Origin: an uncultured Bacteroidales bacterium
Lineage (GTDB): Bacteria; Bacteroidota; Bacteroidia; Bacteroidales; Paludibacteraceae
Reading direction: 5' to 3'
Assembly: GCA_946404495.1 (NCBI GenBank)
Contig: CAMJDT010000018.1
Coordinates: 1 to 42,380, forward strand
Length of the DNA: 42,380 nt
The notes beneath the pieces were generated by a model. The model ran no database searches. It saw only the letters and a list, made by a program, of their open reading frames with translations, and was not told the origin of the DNA. Position numbers and translations under genes: made by a program. Below are positions 6,739-14,796 of this stretch, in pieces (position 1 is the stretch's first letter; each line of letters starts with the position of its first letter).

Positions 6739-7794
6739 ATGAAGATGAAGGAACGCATTACATATTGGGATGTGGCACGGGGCATGGCAATGCTGCTGGT
6801 GATTTTTTATCACGTGCCGCTTCATGTGCGAATCAGTTGTCCGGATGCCGGTGAATTGCTTGCGCCTCACATCCAAGCGGGGACCTATATTATGCCTTTC
6901 TTTATGCCCGTTTTTTTCGTAATATCCGGATTTTTTACCAATACCGCCAAGCATTATCGGGACTTTCTTTGGGGCGATATCAAGAATTTACTATTAGTCG
7001 GATTAGGGTTAACATTTATCAGTTATACCATTCAGTCGATAGGGGTGCGCGACATACATATCTTCAAGTCTTTCTTTAGCATGCTGGCTCCTGCCAGATG
7101 CTTGGATTTGCTGTTTATCAATTGGTTTATCAGTGCTATTTTCTTTGCGCGTCAGCTGTATTATTGGGTAGATCGATTAGCGATACGGTTAGCGAAAGAC
7201 AGAGAATGGACGTATTGGTTGATAGAGTCAGTGCTGCTATTAGGCATTGCTATAGCCGGCATATTGATAGAACCTCATGCCCCTCATAATGCGAAGTGGT
7301 ATTACTGCCAAGGTCTGGTATTTGCTATTTTTATTGCTTTCGGTCGGATCCTGCGTAGTCATCTCATTTCCCGCTGGTGGATGCTGGCAGGCGGTGGAAT
7401 GTATATCGTGCTAATGATTGTCTCGCGCGTATGCGATATTTCCACCTTAGAATATGGCATGATTAATTCTTCCTTTACGCTTGCTCATTGGCCATTTTAT
7501 ATGGTGTTGGCGATTACCGGTTCGATGTTACTGATCGGTATCGCACAATGTGTTGTTCATTTTGTGCCCTTGGAGTTTATAGGCAGACATACTTTGATTT
7601 TTTATATTCCCCAAGGAGGACTTTTGTGGGTGACGGCTGAGCGATTAAAGGCCTTTATCGTACCCGATTCATCCGCAAAAGTATGGCTATTTGTGATTGT
7701 TTTGTGGGGTGTAACGTTGGTCGTTTTGGGTGCAATGAGTTGGATACGTGAAATTTGGGAAATCAAATTAAGTAAAAATCGCAGGTTTGAGTGA
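6739..7794 (+). CDS. Acyltransferase 3 family integral membrane protein
   Basis: A 351-residue protein with about ten hydrophobic segments and the acyltransferase-3 (OafA/WecH-like) signature near the N-terminus: YWDVARGMAMLLVIFYHV, carrying the conserved Arg and His. Members move acyl groups, often acetyl or succinyl, onto sugars or other envelope compounds; the substrate here is unknown. The start ATG at 6739 lies 15 nt after the -7 box; an ATG two codons on is also possible. Length is typical. The last codons (KNRRFE and TGA at 7792-7794) lie inside the following terminator hairpin, and the whole gene is flanked by two copies of the same terminator-promoter cassette, so it looks like a single-gene insertion or duplication unit. 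Confidence 0.85.
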   Translation: MKMKERITYWDVARGMAMLLVIFYHVPLHVRISCPDAGELLAPHIQAGTYIMPFFMPVFFVISGFFTNTAKHYRDFLWGDIKNLLLVGLGLTFISYTIQSIGVRDIHIFKSFFSMLAPARCLDLLFINWFISAIFFARQLYYWVDRLAIRLAKDREWTYWLIESVLLLGIAIAGILIEPHAPHNAKWYYCQGLVFAIFIAFGRILRSHLISRWWMLAGGGMYIVLMIVSRVCDISTLEYGMINSSFTLAHWPFYMVLAITGSMLLIGIAQCVVHFVPLEFIGRHTLIFYIPQGGLLWVTAERLKAFIVPDSSAKVWLFVIVLWGVTLVVLGAMSWIREIWEIKLSKNRRFE

Positions 7795-7812
7795 AAACTG
7801 CGATTTTTTTTT
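7774..7812 (+). terminator. Terminator, second copy, overlapping the gene end
   Basis: AAAAATCGCAG (7774-7784) pairs perfectly with CTGCGATTTTT (7798-7808), with a 13-nt loop and a T-run. The left arm encodes the last residues of the acyltransferase and the stop codon is in the loop. Confidence 0.85.
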
Positions 7813-7841
7813 GCATATGTCGGAAAAAAGTTGTACCTTTG
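7810..7841 (+). promoter_or_regulatory. Promoter for nadB
   Basis: TTTG (7810-7813), 20 nt, TACCTTTG (7834-7841). The extended box TTTGCATATGTC is fused to the upstream terminator T-run. The leader to ATG 7862 is about 14 nt. Confidence 0.85.
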
Positions 7842-7861
7842 CAGGCTAAAATGCAGAAAGT

Positions 7862-9463
7862 ATGACGAAGAAGTATGATTTTCTGATAATCGGAGGCGGT
7901 GTAGCGGGTATGAGTTTTGCGCTCAAGGTGGCGCGTAAGCAGAAATACCGCATTGCGCTATGCTGCAAGACCACGCTGGACGAGGCCAACACGGCCAAGG
8001 CGCAGGGAGGTATCGCTTCGGTGACGAACCTGATGAAGGATGACTTTGAGAAGCACATCCATGACACGATGGTAGCGGGTGACTGGATCAGCGACCCGAT
8101 GGCCGTGGAGCAGGTGGTACGGAACGCTCCGGCACAGATAGCGGAGTTGGTGAACTGGGGTGTCAACTTCGACAAGACCCCCGAAGGTACCTTTGACCTG
8201 CATCGCGAAGGCGGACACTCCGAGTTTCGTATCCTGCACCACGCAGATGATACCGGCCGGGAGATCCAGCGTGGACTGATGGCGGCGGTGAGGAATAATC
8301 CCTATATCGATGTGCTGGAGAACCACTTTGCCGTGGAGATCATCACGCAGCATCATCTGGGTATATGCGTCACGCGGCGTACGCCCGATATCGAGTGTTA
8401 CGGCGCGTATATACTGAATCCGGAGACGGGCAAGATAGATACCTATCTGAGCCGTATCACGCTGATGGCGACGGGCGGAACAGGTGCCGTATATCAGACC
8501 ACGACCAATCCCGAGATAGCCACCGGCGACGGAATCGCAATGGTCTATCGTGCCAAGGGAGCGGTAAAGGATATGGAGTTTGTGCAATTCCACCCCACGG
8601 CTTTGTTCAACCCCGGCGAGACGCATCCTGCCTATCTCATCACGGAGGCGATGCGCGGCTACGGAGGTATCCTTCGCTTGCCCAACGGGGAGGAGTTTAT
8701 GCAGAAATACGACCCGCGTCTGAGCCTTGCGCCGCGTGATATCGTCGCGCGAGCCATCGACAACGAGATGAAGATACACGGTCTGGATCATGTGTGTCTG
8801 GATGTGACGCACAAAGACGCCGACGAGACGCGGCATCATTTCCCCAATATCTACGAGAAATGTCTCTCGATCGGTATCGATATCACCAAGGACTATATCC
8901 CCGTGGCGCCGTGCGCGCATTATATGTGCGGAGGTATTAAGGTAAACCTGGATGCCGAGAGCTCGATACGGCGTCTGTATGCCGTAGGCGAGTGCAGTTG
9001 TACGGGTCTGCACGGCGGCAACCGTCTGGCCAGCAACTCGCTTATCGAGGCAGTCGTATATGCGGACGCTGCCGCGCGGCATAGTCTGAGCGTAATAGAG
9101 CAATACGACTTCAACGACCGCATCCCTGACTGGAACGACGAGGGCACGATGACCAACGAGGAGCACGTGCTGATCTCGCAGGATATGAAGGAGGTAGGCC
9201 AGATCATGAGTACGTACGTAGGTATTGTGCGTTCCGATCTGCGTCTGCACCGTGCTTGGGAGCGTCTGGATCTGCTCTATGAGGAGACGGAGGACCTCTT
9301 TAAGCGGGTGAAGGCCACAAAGGAGATCTGCGAGCTACGAAATATGATCAATGTGGGCTACCTCATCACGCGTCATGCCTTGGAACGCAAGGAGAGTCGC
9401 GGATTGCACTACACAATAGACTATCCCCACGCTCCCGAACATAACACCGCCGAAGTATGGTAA
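7862..9463 (+). CDS. nadB: L-aspartate oxidase
   Basis: A 533-residue flavoprotein that oxidises L-aspartate to iminoaspartate, the first step of de novo NAD synthesis. The FAD-binding GGGVAGMSFAL motif is at the N-terminus. The active-site region of the succinate dehydrogenase/fumarate reductase flavoprotein family is present (EGGHSEFRILHHADDTGREI), with TGGTGAVYQTTTNPEIATGDG and FVQFHPTALF, and the C-terminal LHGGNRLASNSLIEAVVY. Several of these segments separate NadB from SdhA/FrdA. Length is normal. nadA and nadC are not in the window, so the pathway is split. It has its own promoter and overlaps the following NlpC/P60 gene by 7 nt, so the two are likely translated together. Confidence 0.95.
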   Translation: MTKKYDFLIIGGGVAGMSFALKVARKQKYRIALCCKTTLDEANTAKAQGGIASVTNLMKDDFEKHIHDTMVAGDWISDPMAVEQVVRNAPAQIAELVNWGVNFDKTPEGTFDLHREGGHSEFRILHHADDTGREIQRGLMAAVRNNPYIDVLENHFAVEIITQHHLGICVTRRTPDIECYGAYILNPETGKIDTYLSRITLMATGGTGAVYQTTTNPEIATGDGIAMVYRAKGAVKDMEFVQFHPTALFNPGETHPAYLITEAMRGYGGILRLPNGEEFMQKYDPRLSLAPRDIVARAIDNEMKIHGLDHVCLDVTHKDADETRHHFPNIYEKCLSIGIDITKDYIPVAPCAHYMCGGIKVNLDAESSIRRLYAVGECSCTGLHGGNRLASNSLIEAVVYADAAARHSLSVIEQYDFNDRIPDWNDEGTMTNEEHVLISQDMKEVGQIMSTYVGIVRSDLRLHRAWERLDLLYEETEDLFKRVKATKEICELRNMINVGYLITRHALERKESRGLHYTIDYPHAPEHNTAEVW

Positions 9464-10140
9464 CCCCGCGAGCCGCCGTAGTACCTCTGCGCGAAGAACC
9501 GCGTGAGGGTGCAGAGCAACTGACGCAGCTGCTCTATGGCGAACCGTGTGCATTGTTGGAAACGCAGGAAAGGTGGGTGCGTGTGAGAAGCGAGTGGGAC
9601 GGTCAGGAAGGCTGGGCGGATCGGAAGATGATGAGTCAGGAGGACGAGTGTCCCCGCGTGCCGGCGAAGCTGTCGATGGGATCGGTGGTAAACGGTGAGC
9701 GGGTGTTGACGGGAGCGGAAAGACTGACAGAACCGTTAGCGTTCAGCCGTGCGAATCTCGAGCGCGTATATGAACTACTCAAGGATACGCCCTATCTCTG
9801 GGGCGGCAAGAGCGAGTGGGGAATGGACTGCTCGGGCATGACGCAGGTGGTATATTCGTTGTTTGGAATACAGTTGCTGCGCAATGCCAGCGAGCAGGTG
9901 ACGCAAGGCGTGCCGATAGCCTCGCTTAGTGAGGCGCATGCGGGCGATCTGGTCTTCTTTGACCACACGGATCAGGATCCGAAACGGACGAATATCTCGC
10001 ACGTAGGCATCTTGCTTTCGCCGGACGAGGTCTGGCACTGCAGCGGCTGGGTGCACAGGGATCGGATCGATGCGCAGGGCATCCGAACGGAGGAGGGACG
10101 TTACACGCATCATCTCGCCGCGATTCGGAGGATAAGATAA
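9457..10140 (+). CDS. NlpC/P60 peptidoglycan hydrolase with N-terminal SH3-like region
   Basis: The 227-residue protein has an SH3b-like N-terminal half (about residues 1-60, ending VRSEWDGQEGWADRKMM) and an NlpC/P60 domain (about 95-227). The catalytic cysteine is C125 in GMDCSGM, the histidine H182 in ISHVGIL, and a third polar residue is likely H194 in EVWHCSG. These enzymes cleave peptide stems in murein, typically gamma-D-glutamyl-diaminopimelate bonds, and help recycle wall peptides. No signal peptide is visible, so it may act on imported peptides in the cytoplasm, as YkfC-type enzymes do; alternatively the annotated start misses an upstream signal. It overlaps nadB by 7 nt and ends 34 nt before a bidirectional terminator. 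Confidence 0.85.
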   Translation: MVTPRAAVVPLREEPREGAEQLTQLLYGEPCALLETQERWVRVRSEWDGQEGWADRKMMSQEDECPRVPAKLSMGSVVNGERVLTGAERLTEPLAFSRANLERVYELLKDTPYLWGGKSEWGMDCSGMTQVVYSLFGIQLLRNASEQVTQGVPIASLSEAHAGDLVFFDHTDQDPKRTNISHVGILLSPDEVWHCSGWVHRDRIDAQGIRTEEGRYTHHLAAIRRIR

Positions 10141-10173
10141 CGAGATCTCGAGGTCTCGACATCTCGATAAAAA

Positions 10174-10203
10174 GAAAGCCCCGATTCACTCGGGGCCTTC
10201 TTA
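10174..10203. terminator. Bidirectional terminator between convergent genes
   Basis: GAAAGCCCCGA (10174-10184) pairs with TCGGGGCCTTC (10190-10200) with one mismatch and a 5-nt loop. A-rich and T-rich flanks suit both the NlpC/P60 gene and the M13 peptidase. Before it, 10141-10167 holds a short period-8 repeat (CGAGATCT, CGAGGTCT, CGACATCT). Confidence 0.8.
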
Positions 10204-10227
10204 ATTTCAAGTTTCAAATTTCAAGTT
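10200..10227 (-). repeat. Heptamer array after the M13 peptidase gene
   Basis: Read leftward, the units are AACTTGA, AATTTGA, AACTTGA and AATTAAG, starting 2 nt after the TAA stop of the peptidase gene. TGA recurs every 7 nt. Here the array follows a last gene and runs into the terminator. Confidence 0.7.
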
Positions 10228-10229
10228 TT

Positions 10230-12251
10230 TTACCAGATTTTTACGCGCTGTTCTTCGGGGATGAAGAGCGGACTTTCTTCTGTGACGTTCCATGCTTCGT
10301 ACCAGGCATTGACTTGGGGCAGAGCACCGTTGACGCGCCAGCGGCCGAGGCTGTGGGGGTCGGACTTAGTGCGCTGGAGGATTTCCTCGGGACGGATATT
10401 GCCGGCCCAGACGTTGGCGTAGGCCAGGAAGAAGCGTTGAGCGGGCGTGAAACCGTCTACCACGCCGAGCCGCTCGGCTTCGGGTTTGGCAGCCTCATTC
10501 TTGCAGAATGCGAGGTAGCTGACCTGCAGGCCTCCGTGGTCGGCGATATTCTCTCCGAGGGTGAAGGCACCGTTGGCATGTACGCCCGGAGCCACCTCGA
10601 TGCGGTTGAAGGCTTCCTCCATTACTTTGGTGCGTTCGCGGAAACGTGCGCGATCCTCGTCGGTCCACCAGTTGAGCATATTACCGTCCTTATCGAACTG
10701 GCAACCTTGGTCGTCGAAGCCGTGGGTCATCTCGTGCCCGATGACTACGCCGATAGCGCCGTAGTTGAAGGCATCATCGGCCGACATGTCGAAGAAGGGA
10801 TATTGCAGGATGCCGGCGGGGAAGCAGATTTCGTTGGAGGAGGGATTGTAGTAGGCATTGACGGTCTGGGGTGTCATGTACCATTTCTCCTTGTCCACGG
10901 GTTGGTTGAGGAAGGAGAGGCTGTAGGCCTGCTCGAACTTAGCCGCGCGCTGGAGGTTGGCGTAGTAAGTGAGTGCGGGGTCGATATCGAGGTCGGTATA
11001 GTCGCGCCATTTGTCGGGATAGCCGATCTTGATGGTGAAGGCCTCGAGTTTCTCGATGGCTTTGGCCTTGGTCTCATCGCTCATCCATTCGGTCATGCGG
11101 ATACGGTCGCCGAGGGCGGCTTGGAGGTTGCGGACGAGGGAGAGCATGCGTTGTTTGTTCTCCTCGGGGAAGTATTTCTGCACATACATCTGTCCCACAG
11201 CCTCGCCGAGCGTACCGTTGACGACTTGTACGGCGCGTTTCCACAAGGGTGAGGGCTCTTTCTTGCCGGAGAGGATACGTCCGTAGAAATCGAAGTTAGC
11301 CATAAAAATCTCGTTGGAGAGATAGGAAGCAGCGCCATCGATGACCTGCCAGGCGAAGAGTGTCTTGAGGTCTTCGAGGGGTTCGTCGGCCAACATCTTA
11401 CCGGCTTCCTGCAGGTGAGCGATCTGGCCTACGGAGAGCACACCGGGTTCGATTTGCATGGCATCGAAGTAGGTCTTCCAATTGACCTGCGGCACGAGCG
11501 TCTGCAGTTCGTCAACGCTCATCTTGTTGTAGTTGGCAATCGGGTCGCGCAGTTCCACATTATTACGTGCGGCGGTAGCAAGACGTGTCTCGAGGCGGAG
11601 GACGGTCTTGGCGCGTTCATCGGCGCGGTCGAAGCCGAAGAGGGTGAACATCCGCTCGATATGCTTGAGGTACTCATTACGAATCATGGTGGTGTGTTCG
11701 TCCTGATCCAGATAGTACTCTTTCTCGCCGAGGGCGAAGCCGCCCTGGTACTCGTTGAGGATATTCATCGAGGAGTTGAGCGCGTCGGCCTCTACGTACA
11801 TCGCCCAGATGCCGAATTCCATGGCTTCGCCCAGCACGCGGCTGAGTTCGGCTCTGTCGGAGATAGCGGCTATCTCGTCCAGCGTAGCCTGCACGGGAGT
11901 GAAACCCTCGTTGTCGCGTCGTGCGGTATCCATGGCGAGGGAATAGAGGTCGCTGATTTTCTGCTCCACGGTGCCGTGGGTGTAGGTCTTGCTGCCGAGT
12001 TCCTGAATGAGGGAGTTGACCTGCTCGAGGTTGGTGAGGCCGAGTTTGTCGAACGATCCGAAGCGGCTGTACTCATCGGGCAGCGGATTATTTTGCATCC
12101 AACCGCCGCAGGCGAATTGGTAGAAATCATTCTGGGGCACGGCAGTCGTGTCCAGATTAGAGAGAGGTATGCCCGTGGTTTGGGCGGGTTGCTTACTACA
12201 AGCGGTCATCAGAAGTGCCATACTTGCCATTGTAAATAAGATTTTTCTCAT
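10230..12251 (-). CDS. M13 family zinc metallopeptidase (neprilysin/PepO-like), lipoprotein
   Basis: A 673-residue protein with a lipoprotein signal (MALLMTAC, Cys 18). The N-terminal M13 domain (about residues 30-420) begins NDFYQFACGGWM, typical of the family. The zinc-binding motif HEMTH is at 506-510, with the third ligand E567 in GENIADHGG, and the substrate-positioning NAYYNPSSNEICFPAGIL at about 465-482. The C-terminal RVNGALPQVNAWYEAWNV is also characteristic. M13 enzymes cleave short peptides; being lipidated, this one works outside the cytoplasmic membrane and may degrade host or dietary peptides or signals. It is a single-gene transcript with a -7 box TATCTTTG on the minus strand at 12301-12294; the -33 box is weak. 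Confidence 0.95.
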   Translation of the reverse strand: MRKILFTMASMALLMTACSKQPAQTTGIPLSNLDTTAVPQNDFYQFACGGWMQNNPLPDEYSRFGSFDKLGLTNLEQVNSLIQELGSKTYTHGTVEQKISDLYSLAMDTARRDNEGFTPVQATLDEIAAISDRAELSRVLGEAMEFGIWAMYVEADALNSSMNILNEYQGGFALGEKEYYLDQDEHTTMIRNEYLKHIERMFTLFGFDRADERAKTVLRLETRLATAARNNVELRDPIANYNKMSVDELQTLVPQVNWKTYFDAMQIEPGVLSVGQIAHLQEAGKMLADEPLEDLKTLFAWQVIDGAASYLSNEIFMANFDFYGRILSGKKEPSPLWKRAVQVVNGTLGEAVGQMYVQKYFPEENKQRMLSLVRNLQAALGDRIRMTEWMSDETKAKAIEKLEAFTIKIGYPDKWRDYTDLDIDPALTYYANLQRAAKFEQAYSLSFLNQPVDKEKWYMTPQTVNAYYNPSSNEICFPAGILQYPFFDMSADDAFNYGAIGVVIGHEMTHGFDDQGCQFDKDGNMLNWWTDEDRARFRERTKVMEEAFNRIEVAPGVHANGAFTLGENIADHGGLQVSYLAFCKNEAAKPEAERLGVVDGFTPAQRFFLAYANVWAGNIRPEEILQRTKSDPHSLGRWRVNGALPQVNAWYEAWNVTEESPLFIPEEQRVKIW

Positions 12252-12293
12252 AAATTAGACAATATTGTTTGTTTTACATTGCAAAATTTGCTG

Positions 12294-12301
12294 CAAAGAT
12301 A
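12294..12301 (-). promoter_or_regulatory. -7 element for the M13 peptidase gene
   Basis: TATCTTTG reads leftward from 12301 to 12294, about 40 nt before the start codon at 12251. No TTTG is found 20 nt upstream, so this promoter lacks the extended -33 box shared by others here. Confidence 0.6.
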
Positions 12302-12361
12302 CAAAAAAATAATGAATAAAGAATAAAGATTAAAGAATATTTTTCATTTTTTCATAAATTA

Positions 12362-12393
12362 TTTGCAGATATGAGAAAAAAGTTGTATCTTTG
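12362..12393 (+). promoter_or_regulatory. Promoter for pta-ackA
   Basis: TTTG (12362-12365), 20 nt, TATCTTTG (12386-12393). The extension is TTTGCAGATATGA, the most divergent of the nine. A leader of roughly 70 nt precedes ATG 12472; it shows no structure I can name. Confidence 0.8.
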
Positions 12394-12471
12394 CACGCTA
12401 ATTCAATTAAAAATTGAAAAGCGCAACGGTAAGAACCCAAAATAGTATAAATTTAAAACTAAAATAGTACC

Positions 12472-13470
12472 ATGTCAATCCTTGAACAAATGACCGAGCG
12501 TGCGCGGAAGAACCCGCAGCGTATCGTGTTGCCGGAAGGCGACGAACCCCGTACCCTGGAAGCAGCGAATATCCTGCTGCGTGACAAATTGGCGAAATTG
12601 ATTCTGATCGGTTCGCCCGAGAAGATCAATGCGATGGCTCGTGAGAATAACTACGAGTATATTAAGGACGCCACCATCTTTGATCCTGCCACGGATGAGA
12701 AGATGAAAGAATATGCCAACCTGCTCTATGAGTTGCGTAAGGCGAAAGGTATGACGGAGGAAGAGGCTGCCAAGAAGGCGCAAGATCCCTTGTACCTGGG
12801 TTGCCTGATGATCAAGAACGGCGATGCAGACGGTGAGTTGGCCGGCGCACGCGGTACGACAGCAGATACGATTCGTCCGGCCTTCCAGATACTGAAGACC
12901 AAACCCGGTGTGAAGATTGTGTCGGGTGCGTTCCTGATGTTCACCCCGGCTAAGCACCTGGGCGAAGAGGGATTCCTGGTGTTTGCCGATTGCGCGGTGA
13001 ATCCGTGTCCTACGGCCGAGGAGTTGGCTCAGATCGCCGTAAGTACGGCCGAGACCGCACGGACGATTGCCGGCATTGAGCCGCGCGTAGCGATGCTGTC
13101 GTTCTCGACGAAGGGCAGTGCCAAGCACGAACTCATCGATAAGGTGACTGAGGCTACACGTATTGCCAAGGAGTTGGCTCCCGACCTGATGCTGGACGGT
13201 GAACTGCAGGCAGATGCAGCCTTGATAGAGGCTGTCGGTGCGAAGAAGGCTCCGGGCAGTCCCGTAGCCGGTAAGGCCAATGTGCTGGTGTTCCCCGACC
13301 TGCAGGCCGGAAATATCGGATATAAGTTGGTAGAGCGCTTCTCCGGTGCGGATGCCGTGGGTCCGATTCTGCAAGGTATTGCCGCTCCGGTGAATGACCT
13401 CAGCCGCGGCTGCAAGGTGCAGGATATCGTGCAAATGGTGATCATTACCGCCAACCAAGCGATGAAATAA
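12472..13470 (+). CDS. pta: Phosphate acetyltransferase
   Basis: A 332-residue enzyme that interconverts acetyl-CoA and acetyl phosphate. The start MSILEQMTERARKNPQRIVLPEG is typical of the short, single-domain Pta without the N-terminal regulatory domain of the enterobacterial enzyme. Other family segments are DGELAGARGTTADTIRPAFQI, SGAFLM, FADCAVNPCPTAEELAQIA, MLSFSTKGSA and ANVLVFPDLQAGNIGYKLVERF. It is followed after a four-unit heptamer array by ackA, forming the acetate-producing, ATP-yielding pair used in fermentation. The promoter at 12362-12393 serves both genes. Length and motifs are all normal. Confidence 0.97.
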   Translation: MSILEQMTERARKNPQRIVLPEGDEPRTLEAANILLRDKLAKLILIGSPEKINAMARENNYEYIKDATIFDPATDEKMKEYANLLYELRKAKGMTEEEAAKKAQDPLYLGCLMIKNGDADGELAGARGTTADTIRPAFQILKTKPGVKIVSGAFLMFTPAKHLGEEGFLVFADCAVNPCPTAEELAQIAVSTAETARTIAGIEPRVAMLSFSTKGSAKHELIDKVTEATRIAKELAPDLMLDGELQADAALIEAVGAKKAPGSPVAGKANVLVFPDLQAGNIGYKLVERFSGADAVGPILQGIAAPVNDLSRGCKVQDIVQMVIITANQAMK

Positions 13471-13495
13471 TTGATAATTGACAATTGAAAATTGA
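13468..13495 (+). repeat. Heptamer array at the pta/ackA junction
   Basis: Four units (TAATTGA, TAATTGA, CAATTGA, AAATTGA). The first three bases are the pta stop codon, and the array ends 6 nt before the ackA ATG. Confidence 0.85.
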
Positions 13496-13501
13496 TATTT
13501 T

Positions 13502-14692
13502 ATGAAGATATTGGTTTTGAACTGCGGAAGCAGCAGTATTAAGTATAAACTCTTTGAGATGGAGAATCGCACCGTGCTGGCGCAAGGTGGAGTAGAAAAG
13601 ATCGGTTTGCCGGATTCGTTCCTGCAGGTGAAGTTGCCCAATGGCGAGAAGGTACGTATTGAGCAGTCGATGCCGGAACATACAGTAGGTATCCGTCTGA
13701 TTCTGAACACGCTGACCGATGAGAAGATCGGTTGCATCAAGTCGCTGAACGAGATCAACGCCGTGGGTCACCGCGTAGTGCACGGTGGAGAGAAATTCAA
13801 TAAGTCGGTGCTGCTGACCAAGGAGGTGCTGGAGATGGTAGAGCGTTGCTCGGATCTGGCTCCGCTGCACAACCCCGCTAACCTGAAAGGTATCGCTGCT
13901 ATCGAGCAGACGCTGCCGGGCGTACCGCAAGTGGGTGTGTTTGATACGGCGTTCCATCAGACGATGCCCGATGAGGCGTATATGTATGCTATTCCGTACG
14001 AATTGTATGAGAAATATGCGATTCGTCGTTACGGTTTCCACGGAACGAGTCACCGCTATGTATCGGCACGCGCCTGCGAGTTCCTCGGTATCAAGGCTGA
14101 GGGCACAAAGATGGTAACGGCGCATATCGGTAACGGTGGTAGCTGTTCGGCCGTGCTGGACGGTAAGTCAATCGATACCTCAATGGGTCTGACTCCGCTG
14201 GAGGGTCTGGTAATGGGAACGCGTGCCGGTGATATGGACCTGGGTGCCGCTACCTATATCATGGAGAAAGAAAATATGACCCCGCAGGAGTTCTCCAACC
14301 TGGTGAACAAGAAATCGGGTCTATTGGGCGTGAGTGGTGTCAGCAGCGACTGCCGCGACATAGAGGCAGCTATCAATGCCGGCAACAAACGTGCCGATCT
14401 GGCTCGCCGAATGTTTATCTACCGCTGCAAGAAATACATCGGTGCTTACGCAGCTGCGATGAACGGTCTGGATGTACTCGTCTTTACCGGCGGTATCGGA
14501 GAGAATGACGGTTATATCCGCGGTGAGATCCTAAAAGGATTGTCGTACCTTGGTATCCGTTTCGACGAGGAGAAGAACCGCACGCGTGGCGAGGAGATGC
14601 TCATCTCGACCGAGGATAGCAAGGTCAAGGTATGCATTATTCCTACCGATGAGGAACTGATGATTGCCCTCGATACGGAAGCGTTGGTGTAG
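13502..14692 (+). CDS. ackA: Acetate kinase
   Basis: The 396-residue enzyme converts acetyl phosphate and ADP to acetate and ATP. It begins MKILVLNCGSSSIKYKLFE, the ASKHA-fold phosphate-binding strand. It also has GHRVVHGGE, the catalytic FDTAFHQTMP segment, RYGFHGTSHRYV, HIGNGGS, the family's DTSMGLTPLEGLVMGTRAGD, and LVFTGGIGEND near the C-terminus. Partner of pta in the acetate branch of fermentation, and co-transcribed with it. No deviations were seen. The stop codon TAG at 14690-14692 is followed immediately by a nine-unit heptamer array. Confidence 0.97.
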   Translation: MKILVLNCGSSSIKYKLFEMENRTVLAQGGVEKIGLPDSFLQVKLPNGEKVRIEQSMPEHTVGIRLILNTLTDEKIGCIKSLNEINAVGHRVVHGGEKFNKSVLLTKEVLEMVERCSDLAPLHNPANLKGIAAIEQTLPGVPQVGVFDTAFHQTMPDEAYMYAIPYELYEKYAIRRYGFHGTSHRYVSARACEFLGIKAEGTKMVTAHIGNGGSCSAVLDGKSIDTSMGLTPLEGLVMGTRAGDMDLGAATYIMEKENMTPQEFSNLVNKKSGLLGVSGVSSDCRDIEAAINAGNKRADLARRMFIYRCKKYIGAYAAAMNGLDVLVFTGGIGENDGYIRGEILKGLSYLGIRFDEEKNRTRGEEMLISTEDSKVKVCIIPTDEELMIALDTEALV

Positions 14693-14693
14693 A

Positions 14694-14756
14694 TAATTGA
14701 TAATTGACAATTGATAATTGACAGTTGATAATTGACAGTTGATAATTGACAATTGC
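14694..14756 (+). repeat. Heptamer array at the ackA/GH13 junction, nine units
   Basis: Units alternate mainly TAATTGA with CAATTGA or CAGTTGA over 63 nt, the longest array here. It starts 1 nt after the ackA stop. Eight of nine units carry TGA, so all frames are closed several times. About 40 nt of AT-rich sequence separate it from the next start codon. Confidence 0.9.
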
Positions 14757-14796
14757 AATAGACTATAACACAATATAAATATAAAGAATTAGAAGA

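Noticed and set aside
7958..9250. A long antisense open frame (430 codons) opposite nadB
   Set aside because: nadB has clear family motifs along its whole length; the antisense frame has no domain, is rich in Arg and His, and is explained by the high GC third-position pattern of nadB.
12475..13758. A long antisense open frame (427 codons) opposite pta and the start of ackA
   Set aside because: It covers two genes and their heptamer array, has no recognisable domain, and would overlap two certain enzymes.
14694..14756. CRISPR array
   Set aside because: The units are 7 nt with no unique spacers, and there are no cas genes.
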